A stretch of DNA of 64,000 bases from Phytophthora sp. 'mugwort' (lineage: Eukaryota; Oomycota; Peronosporomycetes; Peronosporales; Peronosporaceae): NCBI GenBank assembly GCA_033558025.1, contig JAUCEF010000005.1, forward strand, positions 4,774,001-4,838,000, given 5' to 3'. The notes beneath the pieces were generated by a model that did no database searches, had not been told where the DNA came from, and worked only from the letters and a program-made list of their open reading frames with translations. How positions within the stretch are numbered: position 1 is the stretch's first letter; each line of letters begins with the position of its first letter. Shown piece after piece: positions 1 through 10,206 of the stretch. Both the position numbers and the translations under genes were made by a program.

Positions 1-610
1 TCTGCACGCCGCCGATGTAGGCAGCACCCAGCACCGATGCCAGGTACGGGTCTTCGCCGAACGTCTCGTAAGTGCGCGTCCACAGCGGATTGTACGAGAT
101 GTCGAGGATAGGTCCAAGCACCCACGAAATGCCTGCAGCAGCTGTGTCACGACCAGTGATATACCCCATCCTTGCCGTCAACTCGGGGTTGAAGCTTGCG
201 CCTGCGTTGATCTGCTGAGGAAACAGCACTGCCTGGTCAACATACTGCGCGCCGTGGACCGAGTCAAGCCCGTAGACAATCGGATGTCCTCCATTCTCAT
301 CCATGTGGTAGTTTTGAATCTCCTTGATGGTATTTCGCCATACAGTCGCGTTCCAGCCGGCGAACGGCGAGTTCAAGTAAGACCCGACACCAAGCCTCGC
401 ATATTGGCGCACTGACGTCTCGTTGACCGAGTGATCATCATTGAGCACCATGCTGATTTCGAGCTGGCACATCTGGCCGATGACCTGATCCGTTGAGAAG
501 CTGTCCACAATCGTTTGAGCCTGCGAGTCCAGACTGTCACTGCTGCTGGAGCTTGCGACCGCGGTCCGCAGCAGCATTGCTGCGGGGAGTATTAGCCAAT
601 TCGTGAACAT
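1..610 (-). CDS. GH3 beta-glucosidase-like protein, N-terminal part (gene runs off the window start)
   Basis: An uninterrupted frame runs from an ATG at 610 down to base 1, about 203 codons, with no stop in view. It begins with a hydrophobic secretion-signal-like stretch (MFTNWLILPAAMLL...) and then a Ser-rich linker. The rest aligns by eye with the first ~200 residues of the complete GH3 protein at 1478-3847. Shared blocks include ENGGHPIVYGLDSVHGAQYV, FPQQINAGASFNPE and RTYETFGEDPYLASV, all from the GH3 N-terminal barrel. Family knowledge predicts a secreted retaining beta-glucosidase acting on cellobiose or beta-glucans; the catalytic Asp would lie beyond the window. It has the same orientation as its paralogue and lies 868 bp downstream of it, so this is a tandem duplication that has diverged. 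The ATG is supported by a good Inr-like motif about 55 bp upstream. Confidence 0.88.
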   Translation of the reverse strand, partial: MFTNWLILPAAMLLRTAVASSSSSDSLDSQAQTIVDSFSTDQVIGQMCQLEISMVLNDDHSVNETSVRQYARLGVGSYLNSPFAGWNATVWRNTIKEIQNYHMDENGGHPIVYGLDSVHGAQYVDQAVLFPQQINAGASFNPELTARMGYITGRDTAAAGISWVLGPILDISYNPLWTRTYETFGEDPYLASVLGAAYIGGVQ

Positions 611-660
611 GGTCCCTGCAGTTCGCAGCCACAAAACCGGACAGGTATTTTCCAGGTGGA

Positions 661-674
661 CAATTGGGGAATGT
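661..674 (-). promoter_or_regulatory. Oomycete Inr+FPR-type core promoter of the partial GH3 gene
   Basis: Read on the minus strand this is ACATTCCCCAATTG. It closely matches the published oomycete core element (TCATTYYNCAWTTT type: initiator followed by flanking promoter region). It lies about 51-64 bp upstream of the ATG at 610, a normal distance for oomycete 5' UTRs. The match was made by eye; no transcript data are available. Confidence 0.55.
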
Positions 675-1477
675 TGACGACCGGTGGATTTCATCTCTCG
701 GCGGTACTGGGCGGCGCCCAGTGGGAGCAGCAGGTGCAACCTGCATCTGAGGTGCATCCAGATCAGCCAACCTTGCACCGTGCAAGTTGCACCACGGTTT
801 ACATAATAGACCGGTATTGGGATCGCCCCGAGGTACATTGCATTACTGACAGTACAGTACATGTAGTGCAGTACTACAATATGATGGGCGAACTGGAAAC
901 TGCATACATGTATTATATTACTAATACTACTTAATAAGAACTTCTACACTAGTTGGCTGAGACGCCAAGCAAAGTTGTCGTGAATGTTCGCGGAAGATAA
1001 TTTTAACAATATTTGACCCAGGTAAAACTTTTATTGCAATCAAAGTTACCTAAACCTCAATCCTAGTAGTATTTATCTATTAATAGTTATTAGATCGAAT
1101 GCTTTACATGTAAATTGTATCGTACCGTAGATTGGACAAGCAGACGATGCGGTACTGCGATGAGCTTCACGATACTGTACCTGGACACTATACAGGCACG
1201 TAGTATATCACCAGCGAAATTTGCTTTGAGATTCAAGTCGTGCCTCGATCGTCCATGAGCATGACCTGCTCTCAGCAGGTGCAACTTGGATCCATTTTTT
1301 CCCCAGAATCCTTGAGAAAGCATCACGAGGGATTGCCCTCGCGACCCGCTCTCGCCGCTAAATACTCATCTAGAAATCATTGCTTAAGCTGGCAAAGAAT
1401 TTGTATTCAGAATTTTCAATGGCCATTACACACGTAAGTCTAAGGTCGGTTCTCCAGCGAGGAGTCAGCTTGGCCAC
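675..1477. other. Intergenic spacer between tandem GH3 genes
   Basis: No coding region is supported here. The part near 770-900 has short reiterated motifs such as TTGCACCGTGCAAGTTGCACC and overlapping ACAGTACA/GTAC runs. 900-1100 is AT-rich. It should contain the terminator of the upstream GH3 gene and the promoter of the downstream one. Confidence 0.5.
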
Positions 1478-3847
1478 TTAAAAGAACCCGCCGACGTTCA
1501 CAGTGCCCGCACCGCTGGTGGTGTCAACGCTGAACTCGGCGCACAGCGGGTGCGTGATGTTATTGTACACGTCGCACCAAGTCTCCGGCTTAATGGCTAC
1601 CACGTAGTCGCTGTCCTCGAACACCCGCTTCAGGCCCTTGCCAATCTGGGGCTCGTACACACTCAAGTCGTCCGTTGTCAGAGTGAACGAAACGTCCATT
1701 GACTCACCGGGCTGGAGCTCGATCTTCTTGAACTTTTTCAGCTGTTTTACCTCCGGCACCGAGATCAGGCGGTACGGCTGGATGAGGAACAGCAAGACAG
1801 TCTCCTTGCCGGCACGAGTACCCGCGTTCGTCACGGTCACTGTAGCGGTGAGTGTTTCAGATGCACTCGAAAGCAGAGTCTTATCCAGGGTCACCGCAGA
1901 GTAGTTAAACTGCGTGTAGCTGAGACCCGAGCCAAAATCCCATTGCTGCCAGCAATTATCGTAAGCGCAACGCGTCGTGACGCGGTGGTTGTACGGAATA
2001 GCAATGTTTGCCGGATCCTTCGGGTACGTGATCGACAGTCGGCCGCTCGGGTTCACATCGCCGTAGATGATCTCAGCCATAGCCTGACCGCCGAGCTCAC
2101 AGGGCAGCAAGCCGTCGATAATGGCCATCGAATGGTCGGGGATCGAACCGAGCAGACGCGGACGGCCTTCGAATAGAACCACAATCATTTTGGTGTCGGT
2201 GGCACGGAGAGCTTCGACGTACTTTACTTGGCCTTCGGGCAGCTCCAGGTTGTCAATGTCTCCGGGCTTCTCCGTGTAGTTGGGCTCACCGATAACGACA
2301 ACAGTGTATTCGTGCTGGCTGGCAAAATTCACAGCAGTAGCCAGGTCCTCGTCCGAGATGGAGCCGTTCACGAGTAGTCCGTTGAAGTAAGTGAACGAGT
2401 TGTTGCCAACCAAGTTCTCAAAGCCTTGGCGAACGCTGACACCGTTGGGGAACATTTTGTTGCCAGAGTATCCCTGCCAAGCCTTGCTCCATCCGCCACA
2501 CTGGAAGCCAACGTTGTCTGCAGAATGGCCCGTGAGGAACACGGACCCATCCTTCGGAAGAGGAAGGACGTCCTCGGCATTCTTGAGCAATACGATGGAC
2601 TCACGAGCCATATTCAGCGCGGTAGTCTTGTCGTCTTCGTTGCCCACTAGCGACACGAACTGTTCACCAGGGACGGGGTTCTCATAGAGTCCAAGCTTCA
2701 GCTTCGTCTTGATGATGCGCTTTGCGGACTGACGAAGACGAGCTTCCTTGTCCGGGTACTTCTCCAGCATGCTCTTCGCGTAGTCAATGAAGTCCGTATC
2801 GTTGGGCACCATGCTCATGTCAAGCGACGTCTGCTTGAGCGACAAGGCCACGGCATCTTCGTACGTGTTCACAACGCGGTGCCAGTCTTTGAGGTTGTTG
2901 ATCTCAGCCCAGTCCGAAACCAGCAGACCCTCGAATCCAAGATCCGAGCGAAGGAGGTCATTTAGAATGCGAGGGTTGGCGATCACGGGTTCACCGTTGA
3001 TCGAGATGTAATTCTCCATCGTCGACATGGCACCGGCATCGATAGTAGCTTTGAATGGAGGCAGAAAGTAGTTTAGCAGATCGAAATCCGCCATGATTAC
3101 GTTATCGCGGTCGTGGCCGTTGGCAGTCTTTGAGTATCCGATGAAGTGCTTCATGCAGGCCGCGGTTTGGTTGTAGCTCTGAAGGCCGCGGACAAGCGCT
3201 TCGCCCATGAGTGACACCATGTACGGGTCCTCGCCAAACGTCTCGTATGTGCGAGACCACAGTGGGTTCTGCGAGATCTCGAGGATAGGTCCAAAGACCC
3301 AAGGGATTCCAGCAGCCTGGGTATCACGAGCAGTGATACGTCCGACTTCGTAGACCAGGTCGGGATTAAAACTCGCGCCAGCGTTGATCTGCTGGGGAAA
3401 CATGACGGCTCCGTCGACGTAGTTCGCTCCGTGCACCGAGTCGACACCATAGATGATGGGGTGGCCGCCATTCTCCTGCATGCTGATTTCTTGGATGCGC
3501 TTGACGACGGCACGGAACTCGGAAGCAGTCCACCCGTACTTTTCCCCCATGGGTTGGTCCCAAATGGTGTTAAGATACGAGCCGACGTATTGCTGGGCGT
3601 ACAGCCGGACCCAGTCCTCATTGAGCGTGTTGTCCTCGGGATTCATCACGAGACTGATGTCGATCTGTGTCATTTGACCGAGAACTTGCGCCGTGGAGAA
3701 GGCGTCGACGATAGACTGAGCCTTGGCATCGAGAACCATGTCGTCAGCACCAGCCTTGGCAGCATTCGTCGCCGACACTGTACCGGACAGCGACAGAATT
3801 GCTAACACCGCTGCCGAATAGGCTGCGGCCAGAAAGATCTTCACCAT
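1478..3847 (-). CDS. Secreted GH3 beta-glucosidase-like enzyme, complete
   Basis: An intact 789-codon intronless gene. I place the start at the ATG at 3847; the frame extends four codons further only to a TTG. Residues 1-26 form a signal peptide (KIFLAAAYSAAVLAILSLSG core, likely cut after VSA). The GH3 N-terminal barrel spans about 45-385. It contains MKHFIGY (233-238) and GLLVSDWAEI, where Asp312 fits the catalytic nucleophile. The second alpha/beta domain spans about 410-610. The segment IGEPNYTEKPGD (~519-530) fits the family acid/base loop, with Glu521 or Glu526 as candidate. A fibronectin III-like C-terminal domain follows (~665-755, NAGTRAGKETVLLF). Length and domain order are normal for the family. 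Expected role is extracellular hydrolysis of cello-oligosaccharides or beta-glucans, in nutrition, own-wall turnover or plant-wall attack; substrate is not readable from sequence. It is a tandem paralogue of the partial gene at 1-610. Confidence 0.95.
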   Translation of the reverse strand: MVKIFLAAAYSAAVLAILSLSGTVSATNAAKAGADDMVLDAKAQSIVDAFSTAQVLGQMTQIDISLVMNPEDNTLNEDWVRLYAQQYVGSYLNTIWDQPMGEKYGWTASEFRAVVKRIQEISMQENGGHPIIYGVDSVHGANYVDGAVMFPQQINAGASFNPDLVYEVGRITARDTQAAGIPWVFGPILEISQNPLWSRTYETFGEDPYMVSLMGEALVRGLQSYNQTAACMKHFIGYSKTANGHDRDNVIMADFDLLNYFLPPFKATIDAGAMSTMENYISINGEPVIANPRILNDLLRSDLGFEGLLVSDWAEINNLKDWHRVVNTYEDAVALSLKQTSLDMSMVPNDTDFIDYAKSMLEKYPDKEARLRQSAKRIIKTKLKLGLYENPVPGEQFVSLVGNEDDKTTALNMARESIVLLKNAEDVLPLPKDGSVFLTGHSADNVGFQCGGWSKAWQGYSGNKMFPNGVSVRQGFENLVGNNSFTYFNGLLVNGSISDEDLATAVNFASQHEYTVVVIGEPNYTEKPGDIDNLELPEGQVKYVEALRATDTKMIVVLFEGRPRLLGSIPDHSMAIIDGLLPCELGGQAMAEIIYGDVNPSGRLSITYPKDPANIAIPYNHRVTTRCAYDNCWQQWDFGSGLSYTQFNYSAVTLDKTLLSSASETLTATVTVTNAGTRAGKETVLLFLIQPYRLISVPEVKQLKKFKKIELQPGESMDVSFTLTTDDLSVYEPQIGKGLKRVFEDSDYVVAIKPETWCDVYNNITHPLCAEFSVDTTSGAGTVNVGGFF

Positions 3848-3879
3848 TGTACTGCACAAACTGTGTCAAGATTGTCAAC

Positions 3880-3889
3880 TTGGAATGTA
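3880..3889 (-). promoter_or_regulatory. Possible Inr of the complete GH3 gene
   Basis: Minus-strand TACATTCCAA lies about 33-42 bp upstream of the ATG at 3847. It resembles the CATTYY initiator core, but the flanking CAWTTT half is poor (AGTTGA). This is weaker than the motif at 661-674. Confidence 0.3.
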
Positions 3890-4462
3890 CTCGTGGCCCA
3901 GTTAGGAAGTTGAGAAGTGAGCTCTGTTCTTCGGACAGCCCTGGCAAGCAATGTCAATCGCAGGAATCAAGTGCTTGATTGGCGAGTGTCCCATCCACCG
4001 GCCTTTGTCATACTGGGAAGCCGATTTGCAAGCCATTTTTACCGAGTTGTGCGGTCGAAGGAGCCCAACACGGGCTCTGTCGACCGCGAAAGTCCCCGTG
4101 CTTGGAAGAAAGCGCCGGCTGGATGTTATTTAACGCAAGCAATACCCTTCAAGCATGTTTGAACCGGATGCTGATAGATAGGGCGGGTCGAGCGGATAGG
4201 ACACTTTCCGGAACGGGTGCGATCCCATGGCCACAAAAATACAAATCTCTCCGTATCGTTATGAACCCACGGCTATGAAGAGCTGTTTAATTGCTGATAC
4301 ATGTCTTGGTTCATCATCACGCTGCAGTAAGCTGTCGTACGCCGTCTGGCCTAGACGGTAGGCATGAGTCATGCATACCGTCCATGCAGCATGACAGCAG
4401 ATCTGATAATGCGAGGCCTCAATACTTGCGTGATTATTTAAGCGGCTAGGGTCCAGCGTTAT
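3890..4462. other. Intergenic spacer between GH3 gene and piggyBac-like element
   Basis: Small overlapping ORFs here share no recognisable family and look random. No repeat or RNA gene is evident. Confidence 0.4.
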
Positions 4463-4500
4463 TTAACCCTTTCAGTACTGGCCAAATCTGCGTAGCATAC

Positions 4501-4517
4501 AGGTCCGCAGCGGACCT
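4501..4517. repeat. Subterminal palindrome of the piggyBac-like element (copies at 4594-4610 and 7137-7153)
   Basis: AGGTCCG-CAG-CGGACCT is a perfect 7-bp-arm palindrome. It recurs imperfectly at 4594-4610 (AGGTCCACAGCAGACCT) and near the right end at 7137-7153 (AGGTACCAGGCGGACCT). Two copies at one end and one at the other fits subterminal binding sites for the element's transposase; that role is inference. Confidence 0.6.
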
Positions 4518-4738
4518 CTAACTTGAGTACCCAATACCGTTGATTGCGTAAATTCTCGCAGCGGGATAGGTTTTAGCGCTCACCAAGACTAACAGGTCCA
4601 CAGCAGACCTCTAAATACACATCCCGATTGTAGTACTGCAAAGACCACAATAGTTTGAGGTTCCCAAAGTGTAGATTTCGAGATGCCAACCACTCATATT
4701 TTTCTGGCAGTCATTTTCGCAATTATCCAGCAGCATAG

Positions 4739-6712
4739 ATGGACATCGCCGACATGTTGAACGTCGACGACGACGCCGCGGACTGGGAGTTCGAGACATC
4801 GGATGCGAAGGAGATGGAAGACGACGCAAGCCCGCCTGCCTCACTCTCAATCGATGGTGACGGCGTGGGAATGGACTCAGACAACCATGCAGCGGCAGGC
4901 ATGATGCCGCCGGCAGAATGCAGAACCGGGAACGCATACATCGACAACCTCATTCGAGACAGCGGTTTGCACGTTATCCGCGATAAGGAGGTGAAGGCTG
5001 CCTACAAGGAGCGCGGTGAACTCGGGCTTTTCTCTCTCTTTTTTACGCGTGCGTTTCGTGATTCTTTGCATGCGATGGACTACCAAGATGCTAAAAAAGA
5101 GAGGGAAGCCTGAAGTCACTGTGTATGAGCTAGATGCTTACATTTGTTTGGAGATGGGTTTTAACCTAGTCACAGAAATCAAGGAGCTGTCGTCTCAGAA
5201 GCTGTTTATGGGGCAGTCGGACTTTGCATTGACGATGGCGAGGAATCGGTTTGAGAGTATTCGAGCTTGATTTCAGGTCCACGTGCCAGGGAGTGTACTT
5301 GCCGAGCGACGTGAGCAGGACCCATTATGGCACAGCCGGCGTCTGATTGCTCAATACAGGAGAAGTTTGCAGCAATTGCTGTACCTGTTGGAGCAGTGAG
5401 TCTAGATGAAAATACGGTGCGCACGAAAGCGCGCACCGCGGCGAAGACGTTCATGCCGTCGAAGCCCGACAAATACGGAGTTCGATTTTATGCGGTTGTG
5501 GGGTGGGAGAGTCTATATGTATATTCAGTGTGGGATAATGGATCTGGTAATCGAACGAGGGCGACTCCTGCTGAGCGGTATGTGGACTTGTTTTCCGGCG
5601 CTCAGAACCTCATCGTTTGGACGCTGAAGCGCGTGGATATCCCGATCACACGAAAAAGATGCGAGTGCGTTATGGGTGGCGATGTGTGGCCATCTGACAA
5701 AGATGAACGCGGCGCTGATAACTGCCACCTTTTGCTTGTTTGTGATAATTTCTACACACGGCACAACTTAGCCAAGACTCTCTTGTCATTCACCGATGGT
5801 GAAATGCGGATGTTAGGTACAGTGAGGATATCATTGCAAGGTAAGTGGAATGCTGTGCAGCTAGAGGCTGCAAAAGCCAGACTTGACACAGCGGCAAGGG
5901 GGTGGGAGCTCGTTGCTGCGGTTGATGTGCCGGTTGGCTGGGAGAAGCTTCAAGAAAAGCATAATCGCGCACAGAAAAAGCTACCTCCACACCGACAAAC
6001 ACCGTATATTGCGCAGACGACAATAGCAGCTAACGCGGGCTACATCGTATTCCGCGATAAGATGATTGTTATCTTCTATACAAACGATTTATCCGGTACA
6101 CTGTCGCAGCGTATGCTTCGGGGCGAAACGTCTGAAGCCGTACGACTTTGCCGTGGGCTTGCACCCCTCCGCCGCTGGACAGGAGAGCAAGTGATGCACC
6201 GCAAAATGTTTCAAGTACCCGCAATGATAGTTGCGTACAATCTATTTATGAACGGTATCGACAGAGTTGACCAGCTCCGGAGCACGAACCCGACCCGACG
6301 CAAGGAGAAGAGACTATCGATGAGTATTTGACATCGGCATTGGATCTAGCTCTTATCAATGCATCTTTCTCTCTTCAAAATATTCGCAGGATCAGCAGCA
6401 AAACGGATCAAACTACACGACTTCAAGCGGCGAGTGGCCGAAAAGCCGACAGCGGTACAGCGAGCACGATTGGAGAAAGAACGCCGACGCCAAGAGACTC
6501 CCAACACGCCAATGCAAGAATTAGTAGGGGCGACTTCACGTGGCTTGCTTCAGCGCGTTCCACTACCGTTATGCTCTCATTTCCATCTCAGCCACCGTCC
6601 GTTCGACCCTCGACGCTGTCTGCGCGGCAGCGTCAGGTGATGCACTTGTGCACACGCGCCTAAGAAAAGCAAAACCATTACGTATCTAGATGAGCTTCAG
6701 CTGTCATAACGA
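4739..6712 (+). pseudogene. PiggyBac-like transposase (DDE_Tnp_1_7), frameshifted
   Basis: Coding homology runs through several frames. An acidic N-terminus (4739-5113) shifts to GKPEVTVYELDAYICLEMGF and FALTMARNRFESIRA (5016-5270). After a TGA the frame shifts again to the main block at 5327-6331. That block has the DDE_Tnp_1_7 core with all three expected Asp contexts: SLDENTV, VCDNFYT and GIDRVDQL. After 6331 homology continues in shifted frames (FKRRVAEKPTAVQRARLEK, DALVHTRLRK) to about 6712. The Cys-rich C-terminal domain usual for piggyBac proteins is not readable. The family does cut-and-paste transposition at TTAA in the nucleus. At least four disabling changes make this copy inactive, although the catalytic block itself is open. 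Confidence 0.85.
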
Positions 6713-7183
6713 TAGCTAAATAAAACAGGGAAGTACCTGATAGTATTGTTGAGGTTCGTTATCTGCTTCTCCACACATAGCGGTAGGTCGATCCGCGCCA
6801 TCTTGCATAAGCGCCCGTTCCGCTAGTAATAGTACAGCTGATACAGCGCCTTCTTATGCGTCGAGGGGAGGTGAGCCGCTTGTGTCCGTATGCTAACATC
6901 CATTGCCTGCTGCCAATGATGTCCTGGCCGTACCGCACCCATCCACACGGCACATCGCCGCAGTAGCTGCATGTTTGTGGGGGCGCCGCAGCAGTGATCA
7001 TCTCCCTTTGTTTGAAATGTCAAATTTCAAGCAGTACCGTGGCTAACTTTGCGAGCAAATGTCAGATTCGACGTGGATAATCGCTGGCCGCTCATAGGCG
7101 GTCTTTCGTACCTATGCAAGATCATTGCCCAAGTACAGGTACCAGGCGGACCTCTAAACATTTTCTGGTAGTGAAAGGGTTAA

Positions 7184-8370
7184 GAATACGAGTAACGACT
7201 GAGCTAAAAAAAAGGCCACTTTTGGTGATTTGGCCAACGCGATCCCGTGGCTTCTAGCTAGCCTCAGGCGGATCCTATACAGCACAGCAGTATCATAACG
7301 GAGAGCGGAGTATCGCTTTGCGTTTTAGTCGACGTTTTGTACAGCAATATCTCATTATAGGTCCTTATTAATAACCACAAACGTTATTAAGGACCTCTAG
7401 ACGGTCACGTTAAATACGAGATCTCCTACATCAGACCAGAATATATTGCAAAACCAATACTTTCTTGAAATATAAAGTACTTTCTTTAATTATTTGTTTG
7501 GTCCATCACCTTCTTGTAATAAAATGTATTTTGTCGTGTTGTTATGCACTACGTTTACGTTTATACTATCAACTCTGTTCTATTGATACGCACCGAAGAT
7601 TGAGCATGATTAAGTAGTAGACACGCACACGGAATCTGGAATTTCCTAAGCCAGGTTAGCATCGCCGGTGTCGGGTATCGATCCAATGGCTGTACGTGGC
7701 TCACCACTTCGGCTGGTGCTGCTGTGGGGGTTATCATGATTAAATCTATACATAAAAGCAGTTCAGCATCGGCCTTCTTGCACAAGGCAGCGAGACTGCG
7801 TGCAGAAAGAACGCACGGCGACGTGCTATGGTAATCTAAGGTATACTGAACGTTTGTATTTATCTTTTGGCGCCAAGATTGAAACTCTTAGGATCGTGGC
7901 GTGTCGTCCCCCGTCGAGGTTAATTGAGCCAAGGGAGATGGGCAGGTTGTCCTTGCAGATCTGTTAGCGTAATCATTAAGTTAGGCAGGTCAGACCGAGG
8001 CCGAAAACGAGGGGCACCACTGTACAATACATCATAAATATGTCCCTGTGCAAGAAATATTTAATACATAATGTTACACAACAATTTGACTTGGAATTTG
8101 TACACCTTAAGGATAAATAGACCGTCTGTTCCCTCTAAAAAGAAGGCCGATGTTGAACCAACCTGGACAGTAGTAGCATTCAGAACATTACGTGTATTAC
8201 ATGCCGCCTCGCTCAGAAACCCGCCTTGTGCAAGAAGGCCGATGCTGAACCAACCTGGACAATAGTATCGTATTCCTTACGTGATCTGGGGGCTATCCAC
8301 GAGCATAAACGGTTACCCGTATTGAAACAATACGTGAAGTGTGCAAGAAAATACGAGACGTGTGCAAAGT
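7184..8370. other. Spacer with short inverted and direct repeats
   Basis: No intact gene. Three repeat structures are visible. (1) An imperfect hairpin lies at 7359-7376 / 7382-7396, ending in the same GGACCTCTA as the neighbouring piggyBac motif. (2) A 27-bp match in inverted orientation joins 7761-7787 and 8224-8250. (3) A direct repeat GAAGGCCGATG(T/C)TGAACCAA is found near 8142-8160 and 8235-8255. Both copies of (3) can be read as KKAD(V/A)EPTWT, suggesting pieces of an unidentified coding repeat. The 22 bases at 7635-7656 recur exactly at 27077-27098. Confidence 0.5.
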
Positions 8371-8379
8371 ATTAAAGCA

Positions 8380-9950
8380 AACCGCTAACAGCATCGTTAT
8401 ACAATTCTAAGTCGGAGAAGCTCAGCTCATCGTCCGACAAAATATCTCTGACAGTGTCGTCTATAAAACGCAACTCCTAATTATCAACAGAACTCACCTC
8501 TTGTAGCTGAGGCTCTTCTTGCTGCTGCTCTTTGAGTCGGTTGGGGCGCCGGAATGTGGGCACGCCGGAAGCCGTTCTTGATTGTCGATGCAGAGAGCTT
8601 ACTCTAGCTCATACATACCCATTCATAAACTGTAGGCAGCTTCGGTGGTTTGAAGTCAAAAGCACATGTAGATCCCTCGTGATTCCGCAGGTGCCGGCGA
8701 AGCATCGTCATCCACTCAACATGAAGATGGGCTAAAAAAGCCTATTTTAACGCTACATCCGCTGGCTGGCAGGTTGCTGTACAGGACGGCGGCACATGCA
8801 TGAGGTGCATGTCGAACGAGCTAGCGTAGTCTTCGCAGCAGGGATTCAGTGCCCTGAAAAACCATCCACCACCGGGATGACAGGCTGTCTAGGCCATGGT
8901 TGGTCACCAAATATCGCCTTAAACCACTCGATATGGATCAGCTCATTCCACCAAGCTGATGGATTAGCATACAGCTCTACGTCGCTAGTCTCAATGATCG
9001 CTTTGATTCCTTCCAAACATGAATGACAACTCAACGCCTCTTCTCCCAATTGGCTTGGTCCCCGCTCAATACAGTTGGGCGATTCGACTTGAGCACCAGA
9101 AACGGAAAATACTGTCCTCCGTCTGAGGCGCCCAAAAACATGACGGTCACACGTTCCTTGTCCTTCCCGCCATGACGCCCCCACAGCGTTTTTAGACCAC
9201 GTGTATTAATTGTACGCTTCGGAAGATATTCAAAAATACACCTGCACATGCACCGATTAGTTGTTAGAATTTAGAAACTAACACAGTGGATTGCAATATC
9301 ATCGTACCAGTTTTTGATCTGCGTTAAACACGTTTTGAACACTGAGCACTAGCATTTTTTGTTGCCTTCAATACCAAATGCAACGGCCGCCTCGTCTGCC
9401 GCATCCGGCGTCACCTGTCCTTGGCGCGTGCGGGCGCGAAAGCTGAGTCGGTGCCTCCTGAGAAAACTTTCTTTTCAGTGCCAAGACCCACGAAATGCTG
9501 CAGTTCGCAGGTCCTCGGTTATTTCAGTGCCCTTCAGGCGCAGCATCTTCGAGCTTACCGGCACTCCCTCTTTTCGCAACAAGTTTACCCACTGCAGAAT
9601 GCCCGCCTCCGCATCTCGAGGCAGTACGGTTGCGGTACCAGCCTCCCTAACATACATCATATCTGTCATAGCTGCCGACTGACAGCGTCCCTCTAACACC
9701 GATACTATCTTCCGCTATTTGTAGACGAGCTTGCGTCGTTGTTCCTTGGCTTCTTCGCTCAGAAACGGATAGAATTTATCAGCGTCTGCTGCATGTTCCC
9801 CCCGGCGATAAAGTGCTTGGCGACCTTGAGCTTGTGTCGGTTCGTGAAGCTGCTGCGGCTGTGTTTGGGCTCCTTACGCCCCGTCCGCTGGACGCGGGCG
9901 CCCTTCGTGCTGCGGCATTGCGCCGAACCCGATTGCCAAATGCAATGCAA
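8380..9950 (-). pseudogene. Pogo-like (DDE_1/CENP-B type) transposase relic
   Basis: Read right to left, homology hops between frames. It starts with a basic N-terminal region (SFTNRHKLKVAKHFIAGGN, 9760-9930). Next comes the HTH region (LQWVNLLRKEGVPVSSKMLR-like, 9475-9699). The DDE start follows (FEYLPKRTINTRGLKTLWGR and GGKDKERVTVMFLG, 9031-9249), then NPSAWWNELIHIEWFKAIFG and VVDGFSGH (8846-9000). A C-terminal tail (ATCQPADVA, HVEWMTMLRRHLRNHEGS, STIKNGFRRAHI) continues to about 8380. The order matches pogo/Tigger-like transposases with a CENP-B DNA-binding domain. At least four frameshifts or stops disable it. I could not define terminal inverted repeats. Confidence 0.75.
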
Positions 9951-10206
9951 TGGCTGTGCGTAGTCGCTCTGTCGCCCAGTGCTTAAAGCGCGACGACGAT
10001 ACTTAAAGTACTATGATTGGCTGAAAAATTTGTCGCTAGTGACTGAGCGTCGTCAATTACATATGGATGAATATACACGTCTTTCCGACAGATAGAGATG
10101 AGAGATTGTGGGCTGGGCACTGAAACACCTTTATTATCCAATCAGAGCACGCCGTTTTGCCATTTTTAGCCAATAGCGTGCATTCGGTCAAGTTTTCACA
10201 TTCCGA

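Larger units (their letters stand above)
4467..7179 (+). mobile_element. PiggyBac-like DNA transposon with both ends preserved
   Basis: The left end reads TTAA (4463-4466) then CCCTTTCAGTAC. The right end, read inward on the other strand, is TTAA (7180-7183) then CCCTTTCACTAC. TTAA target duplications next to a CCCTTT terminal inverted repeat are the hallmark of the piggyBac superfamily. The transposase relic inside is of the same superfamily, so boundaries and content agree. The element is about 2.7 kb. Inside the ends lie related palindromic motifs: AGGTCCGCAGCGGACCT at 4501-4517, an imperfect copy at 4594-4610 and another at 7137-7153. All are followed by CTCTA or CTCTAA-like bases and are plausible transposase-binding subterminal repeats. 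The transposase is broken, so the copy should be non-autonomous. Confidence 0.85.

Noticed and set aside
3431..3805. 124-codon plus-strand ORF (and others at 1638-1904, 2391-2687, 3151-3621 minus) inside the GH3 gene
   Set aside because: They are frames opposite to or overlapping an intact, recognisable GH3 coding sequence, with no independent family similarity.
3848..3859. Four extra N-terminal codons of the complete GH3 protein
   Set aside because: They begin with TTG, not ATG; the ATG at 3847 starts a normal signal peptide.
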